A DNA stretch of 64,000 nt from Charina bottae (Eukaryota > Chordata > Lepidosauria > Squamata > Charinaidae), in NCBI GenBank assembly GCA_023362775.1, contig JALMGJ010000003.1, positions 81,055,355-81,119,354 of the forward strand. The letters run 5' to 3'. This document shows positions 1 to 11,894 of the stretch, piece by piece (positions within the stretch are counted from its first letter, which is position 1; every line of letters begins with the position of its first letter). Under the pieces are notes generated by a model. The model saw only the letters and a program-made list of their open reading frames with translations, was not told the DNA's origin and made no database searches. The position numbers and the translations under genes are program-made.

Positions 1-233
1 AAAGCTGCTGTTAGATCAAGTAGTGTAAGATCATGCTACCCTCATCTCTGTCCAGCAGGTAACCAAAGCCATCTCTGTACCAAAGCTGAGTCTAACCTCA
101 GAGTAGAAAGGATTCAGACAAGCTGTTACCTTTAAGATTTCCTGAAATTGAGGCAGTTGTCCACAGGATCCAACTCTTTCTCTCTCTCACAGGATCAGTT
201 TGGTTTTAGTTTAGTTTGGTTTGAGTTTAATTT

Positions 234-597
234 AGTTTGGTCTAGTGGTTAAGGCAACGGGCTAGAAACCAGGAGTCTGTGAGTTCTAGTCCTGCCTTAG
301 GGATGAAAGCCGGCTGGGTGACCTTGGGCCAGTCCCTGTGTCTCAGCCCTAGGAAGGAGCCAATGGCAAACCAGGAGTCTGTGAGTTCTAGTCCCGCCTT
401 AGGGATGAAAGCCGGCTGGGTGACTTGGGCCAGTCCCTCTCTCTCAGCCCAACTCACCTCACAGGGTTGCTGTTGTGGGGAAAAGAGGAGGAGGAAGGAG
501 TATGAGGTATGTTCGCCACCTTGAGTTATTTATAAAAATAATAAAGGCGGGATAGAAAATAAATAAATAAATTAAATAAATAAATTAAATAAATCAA
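234..597 (+). mobile_element. Chimeric tRNA-derived CORE-SINE (two heads)
   Basis: The tRNA-like head (box A-like GTCTAGTGGTTAAGG, box B-like GAGTTCTAGTC) and the core segment with TGGGTGACCTTGGGCCAGT appear first at about 234-367. A second head/core unit starts inside the head, at AAACCAG (368-374, equivalent to 266-272, offset 102 bp). The second unit continues into the tail type with GCCACCTTGAGTTATTTAT, GGCGGGATAG and an (AAAT)n end. The first unit carries the AGGAAGGAG and CAATGGCAAACCA segment of the other tail type. The preceding 195-233 is a degenerate GTTTAG/TTTGG simple repeat. Confidence 0.8.
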
Positions 598-2135
598 AAT
601 GACAAAAGCAGCATCATGCTGGGTCAAGCTCTGACCCTTTTGTATGTGTATATGACATCACAAGACACGTACAGAAAGGGCAGAACTAATGGCATGATGC
701 TGCTTCTGAAATCCCCCCCTCCCTATCCCAACATGCCCTGAACCTCTGACTAACTTCTTCACTAGCTTGGATAAATATAAAAGTTGGACATCAGCCAAAA
801 GTTTTCCTGCTGCTTTTATAAGCAAGGATCTCACCAACAGTGATGGGGAAGAGGTGGTAATAATCTTGAAAGTCAGATGCCAGAGTCCTTTGAAATCCTT
901 GTAAGTCTTCAATTATTTAACAGTGTTAAATCATTTTGGAGATATAATGCGATCTTCAACTTATTGGGTAGCTATTCACAGAGAGTAAGAAAAATCCTTC
1001 CAAGTTTGTGGAATAAAGGAAGTGTATGCCTGCTTCTATGCCCATGGAAGATCTTTCAGCAGCTTTTGATTCCTTCTAAGGGCAAAAGTAGTGCTTGTGT
1101 TATGCCTATGTTTAAATCATTTGCAGGGATAAAAAAAACACACCCAACCATCTCCAGATAATAGTCTCCTGATGGTCTTTCAAACTTGGCTGTTTGTTTT
1201 AGGTAGCTGAAACAGAAACATACTTTGTGTAATTAGACAGCCCTGGCATTTATGCTTTTACTTTTCTTCTCCTTCCATGAAAATTATACAGTACCTTGTC
1301 ACATCCTGAATTATTAAAGGAAATCAATTTTTAAGACAGATCTGAGATTGCATAAATTAAACTGAACTCCGTTTCAATTTTGGGGGCGGGGGTGTTAGAT
1401 TTTTACACACACAGGTTTTCAAATTCAGGGTGGGAAAGGATCACAGACCTATATTCCTTTCATCAAAATGTTAAGTATGGCCCCCATTAGCAAAAGGTTA
1501 CATTAAATCCAAAATAACTAAAGATTGGGTATTTATCACTTTGATAGTACAGAGTGATTCTATCAATTGAAATAAACAGAGACTCCATGGGCACAGATCT
1601 ATATGCCTGGAGAAAGCTCACCCGCACAGATCTCTTGATCACATCCACCTCTTGCATTTATATCTCAGCTTTCCTTTCAGAGCTCCGAGTGGTACACAGG
1701 GAGCGAAAGAGAACACCTTCACTTTATCCCACAACAGAACCTCGCAAAGTAGTCTAGCTTGAAATACAGTAATTAGAACGAAGTCACCAGTAAGCTCCAT
1801 GATTAAATAGGACTCAAACCTGGGATAAAAGCTAGCTGTGGTCATGCAGCAGAGTTCTTATTGTGTTACTCCCCCCACCCCCAGAATATAAGGGTTCTGA
1901 TTTGTCTGTAGTGTCTACAAGATTATAAGTATCCCCAAGAAAATCATAATAAATACAAATGGTTCTTGATGTGTATTGCAGTTTTTGGACACAATACTAA
2001 TAAAAGAAAGTCTCACTATATAACTGCCATTATGACTGTGGTTAAAGGTTTCTCCATTTCCCTATGTAGAGGATATACAGTAACAGTATGCTAAAGAATG
2101 TACAAACAGTCTCATTTGGAGAGAGGAATGTCACT
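571..2135. other. No gene seen; AT-rich DNA downstream of INKA2
   Basis: Apart from the SINE tail at the left edge I recognise no exon, repeat family or RNA gene. In mammals RAP1A ends on this side of INKA2, but no RAP1A coding sequence is present. Confidence 0.5.
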
Positions 2136-2141
2136 TTTATT
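2136..2141 (-). terminator. INKA2: Candidate INKA2 polyadenylation signal (AATAAA)
   Basis: Reading the minus strand past the INKA2 stop, AATAAA occurs about 857 bases downstream. It would give a 3' UTR of roughly 0.85-0.9 kb. No transcript evidence is available and other signals further left are possible. Confidence 0.35.
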
Positions 2142-2997
2142 AATAAACTCTTGGGGAGTTGATCCCTGGAGAAAACTACATTCTTGCAAAACTATGTTCA
2201 AACACAGTAGGAAATGCAAAATGAAAATACAGAATCAGGGAAAGGACTATTAGAACTTGGGACTTCAGTGTGGCATCTAGAGTTTAAGGCTTTGAGGGCA
2301 AAATGAAAAATGAGTAATTCTTGCTCATCAGGAGGTTGGAGTGATGCTAAGACTACTAGTACATAGCACTCCTTAGACATGTTCTAGTACAGGACAGATC
2401 ATGGTGGGTGAGACAGAAGTAATTATTTTTAAAAAGAACAGTTAAAACCAAAGGGATAACGGGCTGTACTAACTCCATTCATCTACATTCAAGACCCACA
2501 GTCTGTCTCTTCTTACAAACTCATGCCTCATTTTTAACTTCATTGTCAAGTGCTTATTCATTTGCCTGGTGCATAATCCAGGAATTAGTGCACACGAGAA
2601 AAAGCAGAGTTAAAAAAAATAAATCCAATCACACAGACAGACAGACAGACATGTAAGTGCATGGAACACATGCTCATACTTGTGATCTAATGTTCTGTTG
2701 CTACCTGACCTGGAGATAAAGTGAATACATTTGGCAAACTTGAAGCTTATCCAAATGATCCATCATTGGCAAGCAGTACCTTAGGAGATTTCTAGTTCCA
2801 TTAATCAAATACATTTTGTCATAAAAATTGTGCTTGTGGTGGTAATATGTATCTACTTATATGTGTCAACTTGTTCTATGGAGGCCATCTTCTTCACTGT
2901 TTCCTCATCCTGGTCTGGGTCTGAACGGTATTTCTTTCACCGTTCTTACTTCTTTCTCTCTAGTTTTGGCAACTGAGATGATGATGGGTCTTGGAGT

Positions 2998-4032
2998 TCA
3001 GACCCAGACTGCTGTGTTAAAATCAAACCCTGACTGAGTCTGTTCTATTGTGGTGTGGATCTTCTTGGCACAGAGTTTGGGCTTGGCTTTCTTTCCTTCC
3101 TTCTTCTGGCACCTGTTGGCTTTGTCTTGAGAGTCTGCTGTGCTCCCGTGAACTGGGAAGTAAAACAGCCCCTTCTGTTTGTTGACTGTTTTGGGCTTCT
3201 TTAAGATCTCAGTCTCTTTGTCTTTGGGCAGCCAGCAGGGCTTCTCCTTTAGCAATCTGTCTCGATCTGGCCGGACACTCCTTAAAAATTTCTTGAAGAG
3301 ATTGGCTGTGAGGGAAAATTTCCTATAGAATTCTTGGGACTTGCTGCTTGGTAGAGATGCCTCGTTCTTTTCTCCCTTTCTGTCTATCTCTGGCAAATCC
3401 AGCCAGTTCCCAACTAGATCAGCAAAGATGTTATCGCCCAGAACCAAAGGCTGTCTGTTCCTACTTTGAGACATTAATGAGGAAGTCCAGTCTTTGTTCT
3501 CATCAGGAAACCAACAATCCTTACAAATTGACTTATTCTCAGACAAGCTGCTGGTATCCTGAGAAAGCCAGCTGCTAGTTGTGTTGTCACTAGATGAGTT
3601 CAACATACTTGGTGAATGGTACTTTGTTGTGCTCACAGTTGAAGAAGGTCCACTGTCATCCTCACTACCTATGCTGCTAAGGGATGAAGCTATGTGCCCT
3701 TGGCTACTGTCTGGCAAAGAAATATGGCAGCATGGGCTGGTAGAGTGTGACACAGGAGTTGAGCATAAAAAGGCTGAAGATCTGCAATTGTCCAAATAAC
3801 GTTTTCCCAGCAGGGTCTCATTCTCTTTGCTGGCATCATGCTTTGCCCTTGGCATCTCCTTACTGGTTTGACAATACTGATGCTGGCCAATTCCTGAAAC
3901 TTGGTTTGGGTTATTTGAAATCTCCAGCTGTTCCAAAGCTGTCTGGACCTGGAGCAGTTTCAGTTCTTGCAGAGCACCCATCATGCAGTTCATCTGTTCA
4001 TGCAGCCCGTCCCCAACCTCCTTCATGGATAA
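2998..4032 (-). CDS. INKA2: INKA2 terminal coding exon (PAK4-inhibitor INKA2 / FAM212B), codons 13-356 plus stop
   Basis: INKA proteins bind the catalytic domain of the kinase PAK4 and inhibit it, affecting actin and adhesion signalling. Numbering the spliced 356-residue protein, this exon encodes: an N-terminal helix rich in Leu and Gln (about 15-50; MGALQELKLLQVQTALEQLE is visible); a Ser/Thr-rich low-complexity stretch (about 85-180); the Inka box (about 193-227), containing RQPLVLGDN, then FADLVGNWLDLPE; a basic block with FLRSVRPDRDRLLKEKP (about 261-277); a Lys-rich tail; and the C-terminus SGFDFNTAVWV. The last segments separate INKA2 from INKA1. The exon starts at 4032 after a pyrimidine-rich acceptor ending in CAG; Leu-Ser then precede the Met at 4026. 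The TGA stop is at 2998-3000. From memory, mammalian INKA2 is shorter (about 297 residues), mainly in the Ser/Thr-rich part. The reading frame is intact. The family call is from motif recall, not a database search. Confidence 0.95.
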   Translation of the reverse strand, partial: LSMKEVGDGLHEQMNCMMGALQELKLLQVQTALEQLEISNNPNQVSGIGQHQYCQTSKEMPRAKHDASKENETLLGKRYLDNCRSSAFLCSTPVSHSTSPCCHISLPDSSQGHIASSLSSIGSEDDSGPSSTVSTTKYHSPSMLNSSSDNTTSSWLSQDTSSLSENKSICKDCWFPDENKDWTSSLMSQSRNRQPLVLGDNIFADLVGNWLDLPEIDRKGEKNEASLPSSKSQEFYRKFSLTANLFKKFLRSVRPDRDRLLKEKPCWLPKDKETEILKKPKTVNKQKGLFYFPVHGSTADSQDKANRCQKKEGKKAKPKLCAKKIHTTIEQTQSGFDFNTAVWV

Positions 4033-6047
4033 CTGTTGTAAAAGAAAAAGACATAGAATAAAAGGCAGAGTTCACAAACACATGTAACTGAAATACGTGT
4101 GAAATATACATGAAATATGTGAATATAAGTGAAATCCAATATTTTCCATTACATTCAACTTTCTTCCTGATTTTTAAAAGAATGTATAGCTGTAAAGTTC
4201 TCACATTATATGCTTCTGTTTATTATTCTTTTTAGCTGCTCATAACAGATAATAAGTCACATATTTTGGGAGAATTTGATTTGATTTCATTAACGGATTG
4301 CATCAATTTTAGTCGTCTTTGTCTTTTACCATCCTTTTTATTATACAAAGAAACAAAGTATGATTTTAAATAATGAGCACATACCATGTTCTATTCCTTT
4401 ATTTTCCCAGAACATGATATGTATTTAATCAAACATCAATAAACCTTTTAAGAAATTATTCCTATTATCATGTGAAGTTTTATTATTTCTTACCAACAAG
4501 AGATTGATAAACTTTTCTTAATTCTCATAAACCATAAATATAATAGCAAATCTATGGACTCTACCACTTCAGAGTTCAAGAATCACCTCCATAATCCCTC
4601 ACAAAAAACAAGTGATGATTCCAAGAAATTTGCACATAGAAAGCAAGTATATGGGGGAAGGCTAGCAGGAATCCTTCTCTCCAATGTGCTAGCTTTACAT
4701 GTCTTTTTTTAACCTAAATAGCATGTTAAACATGCCAGCTCTTCCCAACTTTTAAATGCTCCACTTCGTTCTTTCTCTTCTGTAGGAACCAGATCTCCTT
4801 CCCAATGCAGCTTCACAAAACAAATTGGTCATACTTGCTAGCAGCTGCCACTGCTCACTCTTTGCTCTCTCATTTCTAGAACTGAAGGGAAAGGTGGAAT
4901 TGTTTGATGTTCTAACATTTTCAGCTTTATAAGGACACTGAAAAAAAACCCATTGACAACGTTAATCTGTATTTTGGTCAAGCTCACTTCAATCTCTTTC
5001 TGTGGAGTGCTGTTGTAATGCAGCTATACATTTAACACCTGTATGCATGGCTTACAGTTACACCCCCAGGCATTATCTGCCTTCATGTTACTAAGCATGT
5101 TCTACAGTCTGCAATTTCCATGTCCTTGGGAGCAGAATCTCACTGGCATTGTCCTTCAGGAACCTGTGGCTGTGTGACCCTGCAGCTATTTCCAACCATG
5201 TCTTCTGTAAGAAGTTTCAAAACTGGATTCAGAAACAGCTGAAGTAGAAGCAAGAATCCAGCCTGCCTGCCTGCCTGCCAGAATGTATATATAGCTGCTG
5301 AGCACACTCCCTAAATTCAGGTTCCATTTCAAAATTCTCTTTCTGGCCAGTTTACAGCTAAATCCTAAGTTCAAGTCAATCAACCTACCTTCTGTACAAG
5401 CCACAGCCATCTTCTTATTATAGAACAGCTATTATGTTACTCACATGCAGAACCTCCTGGGGGGGCCATCTGTTCTCTAAGCCTCAGAGAAAACTATCAC
5501 CTTACCTCTTTTCCAGATTTGCAGTACTGTCTCTCTTCCTAATCTTTCCTGCCTTGTAAGGGGAGCTCCCCACTCTCTTTATCTGAAGCTTTGCAAAACT
5601 GACTTTGGAAACCGCTTGGATGCCCTCACTGGACATTTCCCATCAAATCCCCTTGCAGGCCAAGTGGTGTAATCAAGCAATGATGAGTGACAAAGGGTCC
5701 TGCAGTAATGACTGTGGTTGATAGGAAAGTCAGCATATGCTGGATAGCTGGGCTGTGCAGTTCATTGATTCAATTATAACTCCCCCTTTTGGGGGAAGGA
5801 GGGGGCATCCTCCTAAACCAGGTCTCATGTGACAAGGAGCCATTAGGAATTATTAATATTTCAGAGGCCCCCATTCTCTGCTTCTACTGAGAGAGGGAAC
5901 TGGAAGAAACACAAGACCAAGGATCTTCCCTAGAGGCTGATTCACCACTCTAACCATTATGGCCTGAACTTCATTCCCAGCTACACATAAAATTTGCCTC
6001 CAGGTTTTATGCCTGGCATATTCACATGAATTATCTTAAGCAGCAGA

Positions 6048-6229
6048 GCTACAAATTGGGTTTCTCCTTTTCTAACATCCTCACAACAATCCTGTGAAGT
6101 ATGTTAGGCTAAGAGAGAATAATTAGCCCACAGTCATCTAGTAGTCTTAACAGATGCCTGGGGATTTGAACTTGGGCCTCCCCAGTCCTATCTACTATCT
6201 ACACTCTTATCTACTCTACTACACTGGAA
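6048..6229 (-). mobile_element. Old MIR/CORE-like SINE
   Basis: On the minus strand a diverged tRNA-like head with box B-like AAGTTCAAATCC is followed by CTGTGGGC and later CACAGGATTGTTGTGAGG, the arrangement seen in MIR-type SINEs. A short GTAGATA duplication interrupts the head. Confidence 0.6.
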
Positions 6230-7271
6230 AGATCCTTTTACTGGAGGCCTTACAAAGGGGAGGGGGGGGAATAGTGTTAGATTATTATTGGACAACAATG
6301 GCATTTCCAGGTGAAATTGTATCCCACGAAAGCCCATATTTTGTTTCCATCACTTTTTTCATTTCCAATTCACTGCTCCAAGGCAGGAACAATTCTCCTC
6401 TTATTGAGAATGGCAGGCCTTTGGATCCAAAGTTCCCTAAACTGCCCCAAGGTACCCTGTCACACTCCTTTTCAATCCTTCTATCACTGACATGACAGCA
6501 GTGGAGTATTCAGTGGTGGAACTCGTCTTTCAACTATGGAGAGTAAAGTACATACTATGATCCAACAGCACCCACCCAGGGCCACAGGACTTTGCAAATG
6601 TGTGTGGTGAACACTTGCTTATTCTTACACATTTTAAGTGTTGGCAACTGCACATAAATTAAACATAAAGCAGTAAATTCAACTATTCTTGCAAGAAAGC
6701 TTTAAAAATCTAATAGAAGTCAGAGAAGGCTATAATTTAGCAAAGGATGTAAGACCATGATGAGAAAAATGTCAGTAATAAAAGTGCCCTGTAAAGATTC
6801 GGTCTAGTTGGCAAAATATACTGCTGTACTGTATCACAAATCTTGCTAATGGGCACAGGCATCTAGTACAAGCTAGAATAATGTCATTGGCATCATGATA
6901 CTTATGCAAATGACAGAAATTATGTAATGGTATAACTTGTTCCCATCTGACCGTCTGCAGACATCCAAGTTAATGATTTATTTGGTACTTGAGTAATACC
7001 ATCCTATGTGTATTTTCTTAGAAGTAAATTAATTCAATAGTACTTACTCCCACAAAGCATAGAAGCAGTCTTGCAGCACAATATTAACTATGTTTTCTCA
7101 GAAGCAAGTCCCTCTAATGGGTCTTACTTTTCAAAGTAGACTTTCTCAGTCTACACTGTTGCTGGCATAAGCTCTTTATTATCAGGAGCTGATGAGTGTT
7201 TAAGCAAAAGCATTCGGAAAGCACAAGATTGTTCTAGGGTAAGTACAGTATGTTTGGTGTTGTTGCCTTAG

Positions 7272-7378
7272 TCTAGGGCTACTATATCTGCAAAAATCCA
7301 GATGATCACAGAAAACTCAATCTCTTTGCTGCCATCTAGCAGTTACTTTGATTTTTGCAACCTAGATTTTTTTATTAG
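7272..7378 (+). mobile_element. Fold-back MITE, family M (Tc1/mariner-like), partial
   Basis: It starts after TA with GGGCTACTATATCTGCAAAAATCC. The right side carries a degenerate inverted match (GATTTTTGCA near 7350). It shares ends with copies at 51531-51655 and 38463-38518. Confidence 0.5.
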
Positions 7379-8679
7379 TGAAATTTAACAGATAAAAATG
7401 AAACAATAGTGATATACAGTACACACACATGCACACATACATATTTTGAACTAGACATTTTCATCCTACTTAATCAACATTTCATATGGATTCTCTTTGT
7501 ATATACTGAATTATTTTATAATCTCAAATGTAGATTGTATTTCAGTATTTAAAAAAAACAGAATGCACATGATGCTTCTAGTGGTGCTGTTAGCAAAAGT
7601 TATATAAAGGCTGTTGCATAAGCCACACTGCAGCTGGATGTCTAGAGTCACCAGATCTTGGTGTTCCACTTACAGGAGGATTGTGCTGTGAAGTCAGTTA
7701 AAACAACACATTAAGTTGCAAGCAACCTAAAAATAACAGCCAATTAAAACACATTTTGTTCTTTGTTCTTAGAGGCAGTTTAAAAAGACTAACAATTCCT
7801 TATGGATACAACCTGAAGAGAAATCAGAATATATGGTCCATAATGTGATACTTCTATAGGGTTACTGAACTCCAGCATTCAGTTTCAGTTTTGGAAGAGC
7901 CTGTGGACAAATTGACATTACTAGGCAGTCCTCCTTGAGATAGCTATTTCTATTTACTTCTCCCCATGGACCTCATCCCATCACCTCATAGAGAAGCATT
8001 CAGATGCTAATGTGTAGATAGTTGGCCACTGTCATATGTGCCTTGATGATCCACATTAGAGTACTTCAGTATACCAGCCTTTGAAGACTGTGCCTTTATA
8101 TTATCTCATTATCTGTGGTTTCCAAATGATTTCTGAACCTATTGCTTTTGAACTGCAAAGTCCTAAAACAGAGTGGATTGAATGGATAAGGCACACAGTC
8201 AATATTGTTCCCAATACTGTACTTTACTTTCTAAATTAGAGCAAATGTTGCTAATTTTTTTCCATACCAATAAATGAGCATAGGCAAATATCATGCAAAT
8301 CTATTTTTGCCTTCGTTTATAACACATTTTGTCTTCGTTCAGCATGTAAAAATGGTTACCTTTTAAATACACCTCCTGCTTTTCTGTTTTAAATGTGTTT
8401 TATTTTCAGGTAAAGAAATTACACAATTTTTACTTGTTGGCTCTATCTTCTTTTGGCTTAATTAAGTTCCCAGTGTAGGGGCACACAAATATGGAAAGCT
8501 GCTTTTGAACAAAAACAAACCTGTAATACGGCCTTTAGGCCAGAAAACAATACATAGAAACATACCTACAATTATTGACAAGACTAAAAAGTAACTGTAA
8601 AATATAATAAACTTACATAACAATAACATTAATATAATAACAATAATACAAATATGAGTGGTAGTCACCAAGATTGGTG

Positions 8680-9000
8680 CTAATCTTCAGTTATAGTGGG
8701 ACAAATAGAACAAATACAGGCACAAAATTGAGCAACTTGAAAAGATACATCAGAGACCTGGTCAGATAGAAGAAGTGACCGATAAGCACTGTGTTCTCTA
8801 CCAGGGTAGTTCTTTAAAATGGGATAGATAAATGTCTTCTGAGATTCCCTGTAAAGAGGTGCACAAAGGAGAATGTGGTTAGGGACTCCACTGAGCCGTT
8901 CCCACATGGGCATATACACTGCTGAAGAGAAATGTTTTTATAATGCCCCCGTAAGACTGAGGAGCGTGGTGCATCCAACCTGGCCAAAGTGAAGGCCCCC
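8680..9000 (-). mobile_element. LINE fragment: C-terminal Cys/His segment of a reverse transcriptase ORF
   Basis: Two minus-strand frames together read ICPCGNGSVES, then HILLCAPLYRESQKTFIYPIL, then DVSFQVAQFCACI. A CxC followed by HxxxxC and a decaying helical tail is typical of the C-terminal zinc-knuckle region of many non-LTR reverse transcriptases. At least one frameshift separates the two parts near 8880. The element probably extends towards 8490 (3' UTR) and towards about 9190. I cannot assign the clade. It is neither the L2 nor the BovB family seen elsewhere in the window. Confidence 0.55.
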
Positions 9001-9200
9001 AAATTTCAGAGTTAGAATGGAGGAGAGACAGGACGCTGGCACATGCCCATTTGAGAATAATCCACGAACTGTGGGGTTGGATACTAGGTTAGACTGGATT
9101 GGACATCAATATCCCAGATACCCTGCCTAAGATGACTCTAACGGGCAGAGAGTCTCCCCAAAGAGAGACCCAAGGACTAGAGTTTATTACCCCCCCCCCC

Positions 9201-9436
9201 TTTTGTGTGTGTGTGCCTTCGAGTCAGTGTTGACTCCTGGTGACTGCCTGGACTAGCCCCGGCAGTTTTCTTGGCAAGGTTTTTCAGAAGTGGCTTGCCA
9301 TTGCCTCCTTCCTAGGGCTGAGAGAAAGTGACTGGCCCAAGGTCACCCAGCTGGCTTTGGGCCTAAGGCGGGACTAGAACTCACAACCTCCCCGTTTCTA
9401 GCCTGGTGCCTTACCCACTACACCAAGCTGGCTCTC
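9201..9436 (-). mobile_element. CORE-SINE, tail type A, full length
   Basis: The minus strand reads AGAGCCAGCTTGGTGTAGTG, box B-like GAGTTCTAGTCC, the core TGGGTGACCTTGGGCCAGTC, CAATGGCAAGCCACTTCTG, and the tail CAACACTGACTCGAAGGC with a (CA)n end. A C homopolymer (9190-9200) abuts its 3' side. It sits beside the LINE fragment at 8680-9000 and may be inserted in it. Confidence 0.85.
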
Positions 9437-10752
9437 ATTAACCCTTGTTAGCCAGGTTGATTTAAAAAGGTCTCTGAGAACCAGTGAAGCCAGACCCAAG
9501 GGAATAAGTTTAATTTTGACCAGAAAGTAATGAGATAGTACCAGGGTCTGGTTTGCATCTTCTAAACTTGGACTGGAAAGCTTCTAGGGTAAAAGTAAAA
9601 ATGCAAATCTAGACACCATAAAGAAGATGAGAAATAATCTTAGCAAGAAAGTTTCAAGCTGCAAGAATTAAAAGTGCCCCCCTTGAATGGAAGAACTCAA
9701 GACAGTTGAGGAGCAATGTTGGGCAACACTGGCCCAATAGGAGAAATGTCTGCTCCAAGATAAGGAAGCCTGGAACTGTATCCCAAGATATTTATTAGCT
9801 CGCACCTGCTCTACTGGAGCCCTGTTAATTTGCCATTTATGCATCCTATAGTTGTGTCATGAAAAAACTAACATTTTAGGATCTTTTAAATGACATGTTA
9901 TCAAATAATAATTTATTACATGCTGTTCTTTTAGGCAAAAGGAAGCCAATGCCCTCAAAACTTTCTCTCCAAATCCCTAGTAGTGCTTTTTTGGTAATAT
10001 TCATTACTTGTATCAACATTTATACTTCAACTTCTGATTCACCTTCTGAATGTATGAATGTTGGTGGAGAAATGGATTCGGGTTCTGCTTTCTGAAATGT
10101 TAAAGATATATAGCTGTACTTGCAAATCTTTAACATGAGAATAGTCTGCCTGAAATTTAAACCAGAAGCAAAAGAAACATATTTAGATATACTACGTCTG
10201 AAGAAACCATGCCATATGCGAAATCATAAGCTGAACTTTTGTTCAAACACAGCAATTCATTGTGTATTCTAACAATTAAGAAATGAAAATAGATGCAAGG
10301 AAACAGAAGGAGAAAAAGTTTAATACCTCTATAGAAGAAGCCTATGGTAGAGAGCAGTGTCATGCGGAGAGAAAAAAATCCTGATTTTTTTTCCTACTGG
10401 TTCTTATTCAGTTTGAAAGAAAAATTTCTTTTGAAGAAAATTGCTTTCAAAATTTATTTCAAAGGAAAAGAGCATTTCAGTTACATTCTCATGTAGGTGT
10501 ACTAGCTGTGCAAAACAGAACGTGCATTTAAACATGCTGGTACTCTCTTCAGCCTTTAGAATCTGGCAAGAGAGAATTGTTTTTAAAAAGACATGTAGAA
10601 TATTGTTTAATTAAAAATGATAAAAAAAAAATCAGACTTTTTTTTTAAGTACATGCCCAATTTTAGCCACAAGTATAACAGAGTTTAATGTCCTGGATGA
10701 GAGATGGACTATCCATTATTTTCCTGTCTTATTAAAACATTTCAGGATATGG

Positions 10753-10900
10753 TAAAAGGTAAAGCTTTCCCCCGCACATTTGTGCAGTCGTGTCCGACTC
10801 TAGGGGCTGGTGCTCATCTCCGTTTGTTAGCCGAAGAGCCAGCGTTGTCCGAAGACGCTTCCACGGTCATGTGGCCGCATGACACGCGTGGAACGCTGTT
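10753..10900 (-). mobile_element. Sauria SINE, 5'-truncated, with 9-bp TSD
   Basis: The 3' half of a Sauria SINE is present: AGAGTCGGACACGACTGCAC followed by CTTTAC-type tail repeats on the minus strand. The tRNA-derived head is missing. Perfect direct repeats AGGATATGG at 10744-10752 and 10901-10909 flank it, so it is a genuine 5'-truncated insertion by target-primed reverse transcription. Confidence 0.9.
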
Positions 10901-10958
10901 AGGATATGGAGACATGGTTAAAAGAGGATTAATCTAAATACACTCCATTTCTGATTTT

Positions 10959-10962
<4 letters not shown>

Positions 10963-11005
<43 letters not shown>
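10963..11005. repeat. (TC)n microsatellite
   Basis: An uninterrupted CT/TC run of about 43 bases. Confidence 0.97.
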
Positions 11006-11008
<3 letters not shown>

Positions 11009-11894
11009 ACTCTCCTCAGAGTCTGCAGGGCTTCCCTGGAATTCAGTGCCACCCAATCCCCTTGGGCCACACTTGTTTTCATTTCTAGTTTGTCACAACA
11101 TCTGTTGTGCTAGAGAGTGTGTTCATATTTTGGTACAGACCAGGCTAACAGCATGATAACATAGCCCAGCTGAATGAGAGGCCAGAAAAGAAGCTTCTCG
11201 TAATTGGAAGGAAGACAGATGTCCTTCCCCTGAATGAAAGAGGTGTCGTGAGAGGAAATTGTTGTTCAGAGAAACCCTGAGAACAGGAAAGAAAGGATTG
11301 CCACAGCAGCTCTTAACAACAAGGCGGAAGAAACAGAACCTTCTGTGAACAATATTTGGGTTATTGGAAGAGGATGCTATAATCAGCACAAAAGGAATGT
11401 ATAGAAATTACATCAATACCACTGGGATTTATTCTTTGATAACGGGGAGAGAGTTGGATGTTAAAGTAATGAATCCAGGTGTTTGTATTCAAGACATTTT
11501 TCCAAGGTAGAAATGCACATACTGCAAAGTTTAAAAAAGATGCCTGACATTAAAATTAAACCTTTTAATATAATATAAGAATAAAATCAGAAGACTGAGC
11601 ATCTTAGACAGTTATAGACGTGGCCGAATGTACAAACAGAAGGCCCTTTTACTAGAAGGAAGTTCCACTGGCCCATTTTAGCTAACCCTCTTCAAAATGG
11701 TAGGTGAGCTGGTATGTCCCACATCCAAAGTGGCTTTACTCTTGCAGATAACACTGAGAATGAAAAGCTTGAGTCAGCATGTGTCAGACACCTTAAGCTG
11801 AGATGGTCACTTCTTACCACCTTTTAATGGTAGCTTTGCTTCTCCTCTCCCTTGGCAACAAAGAGGGGATTAAATTACAAATTACAACTTCGTG

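Noticed and set aside
242..457. ORF with an internal protein repeat
   Set aside because: The repeat reflects the two SINE units at 234-597; no coding signal.
877..1161. 94-codon plus-strand ORF near the window start, considered as a RAP1A exon
   Set aside because: No GTPase motifs (GxxxxGKS, DTAG, NKCD) and no similarity to RAP1A.
2998..4026. INKA2 exon read as a complete single-exon gene starting at 4026
   Set aside because: A splice acceptor precedes it at 4033-4034 and exon 1 is found at 33681-33716 in matching phase.
10704..10937. ORFs with recurrent SDSRGQCSSPFVSR- or CPTLGAGAHLRLLAEEPA-like text (also 28036, 35188, 35325, 40511)
   Set aside because: They are chance frames through Sauria SINE copies in different orientations, not a conserved peptide family.
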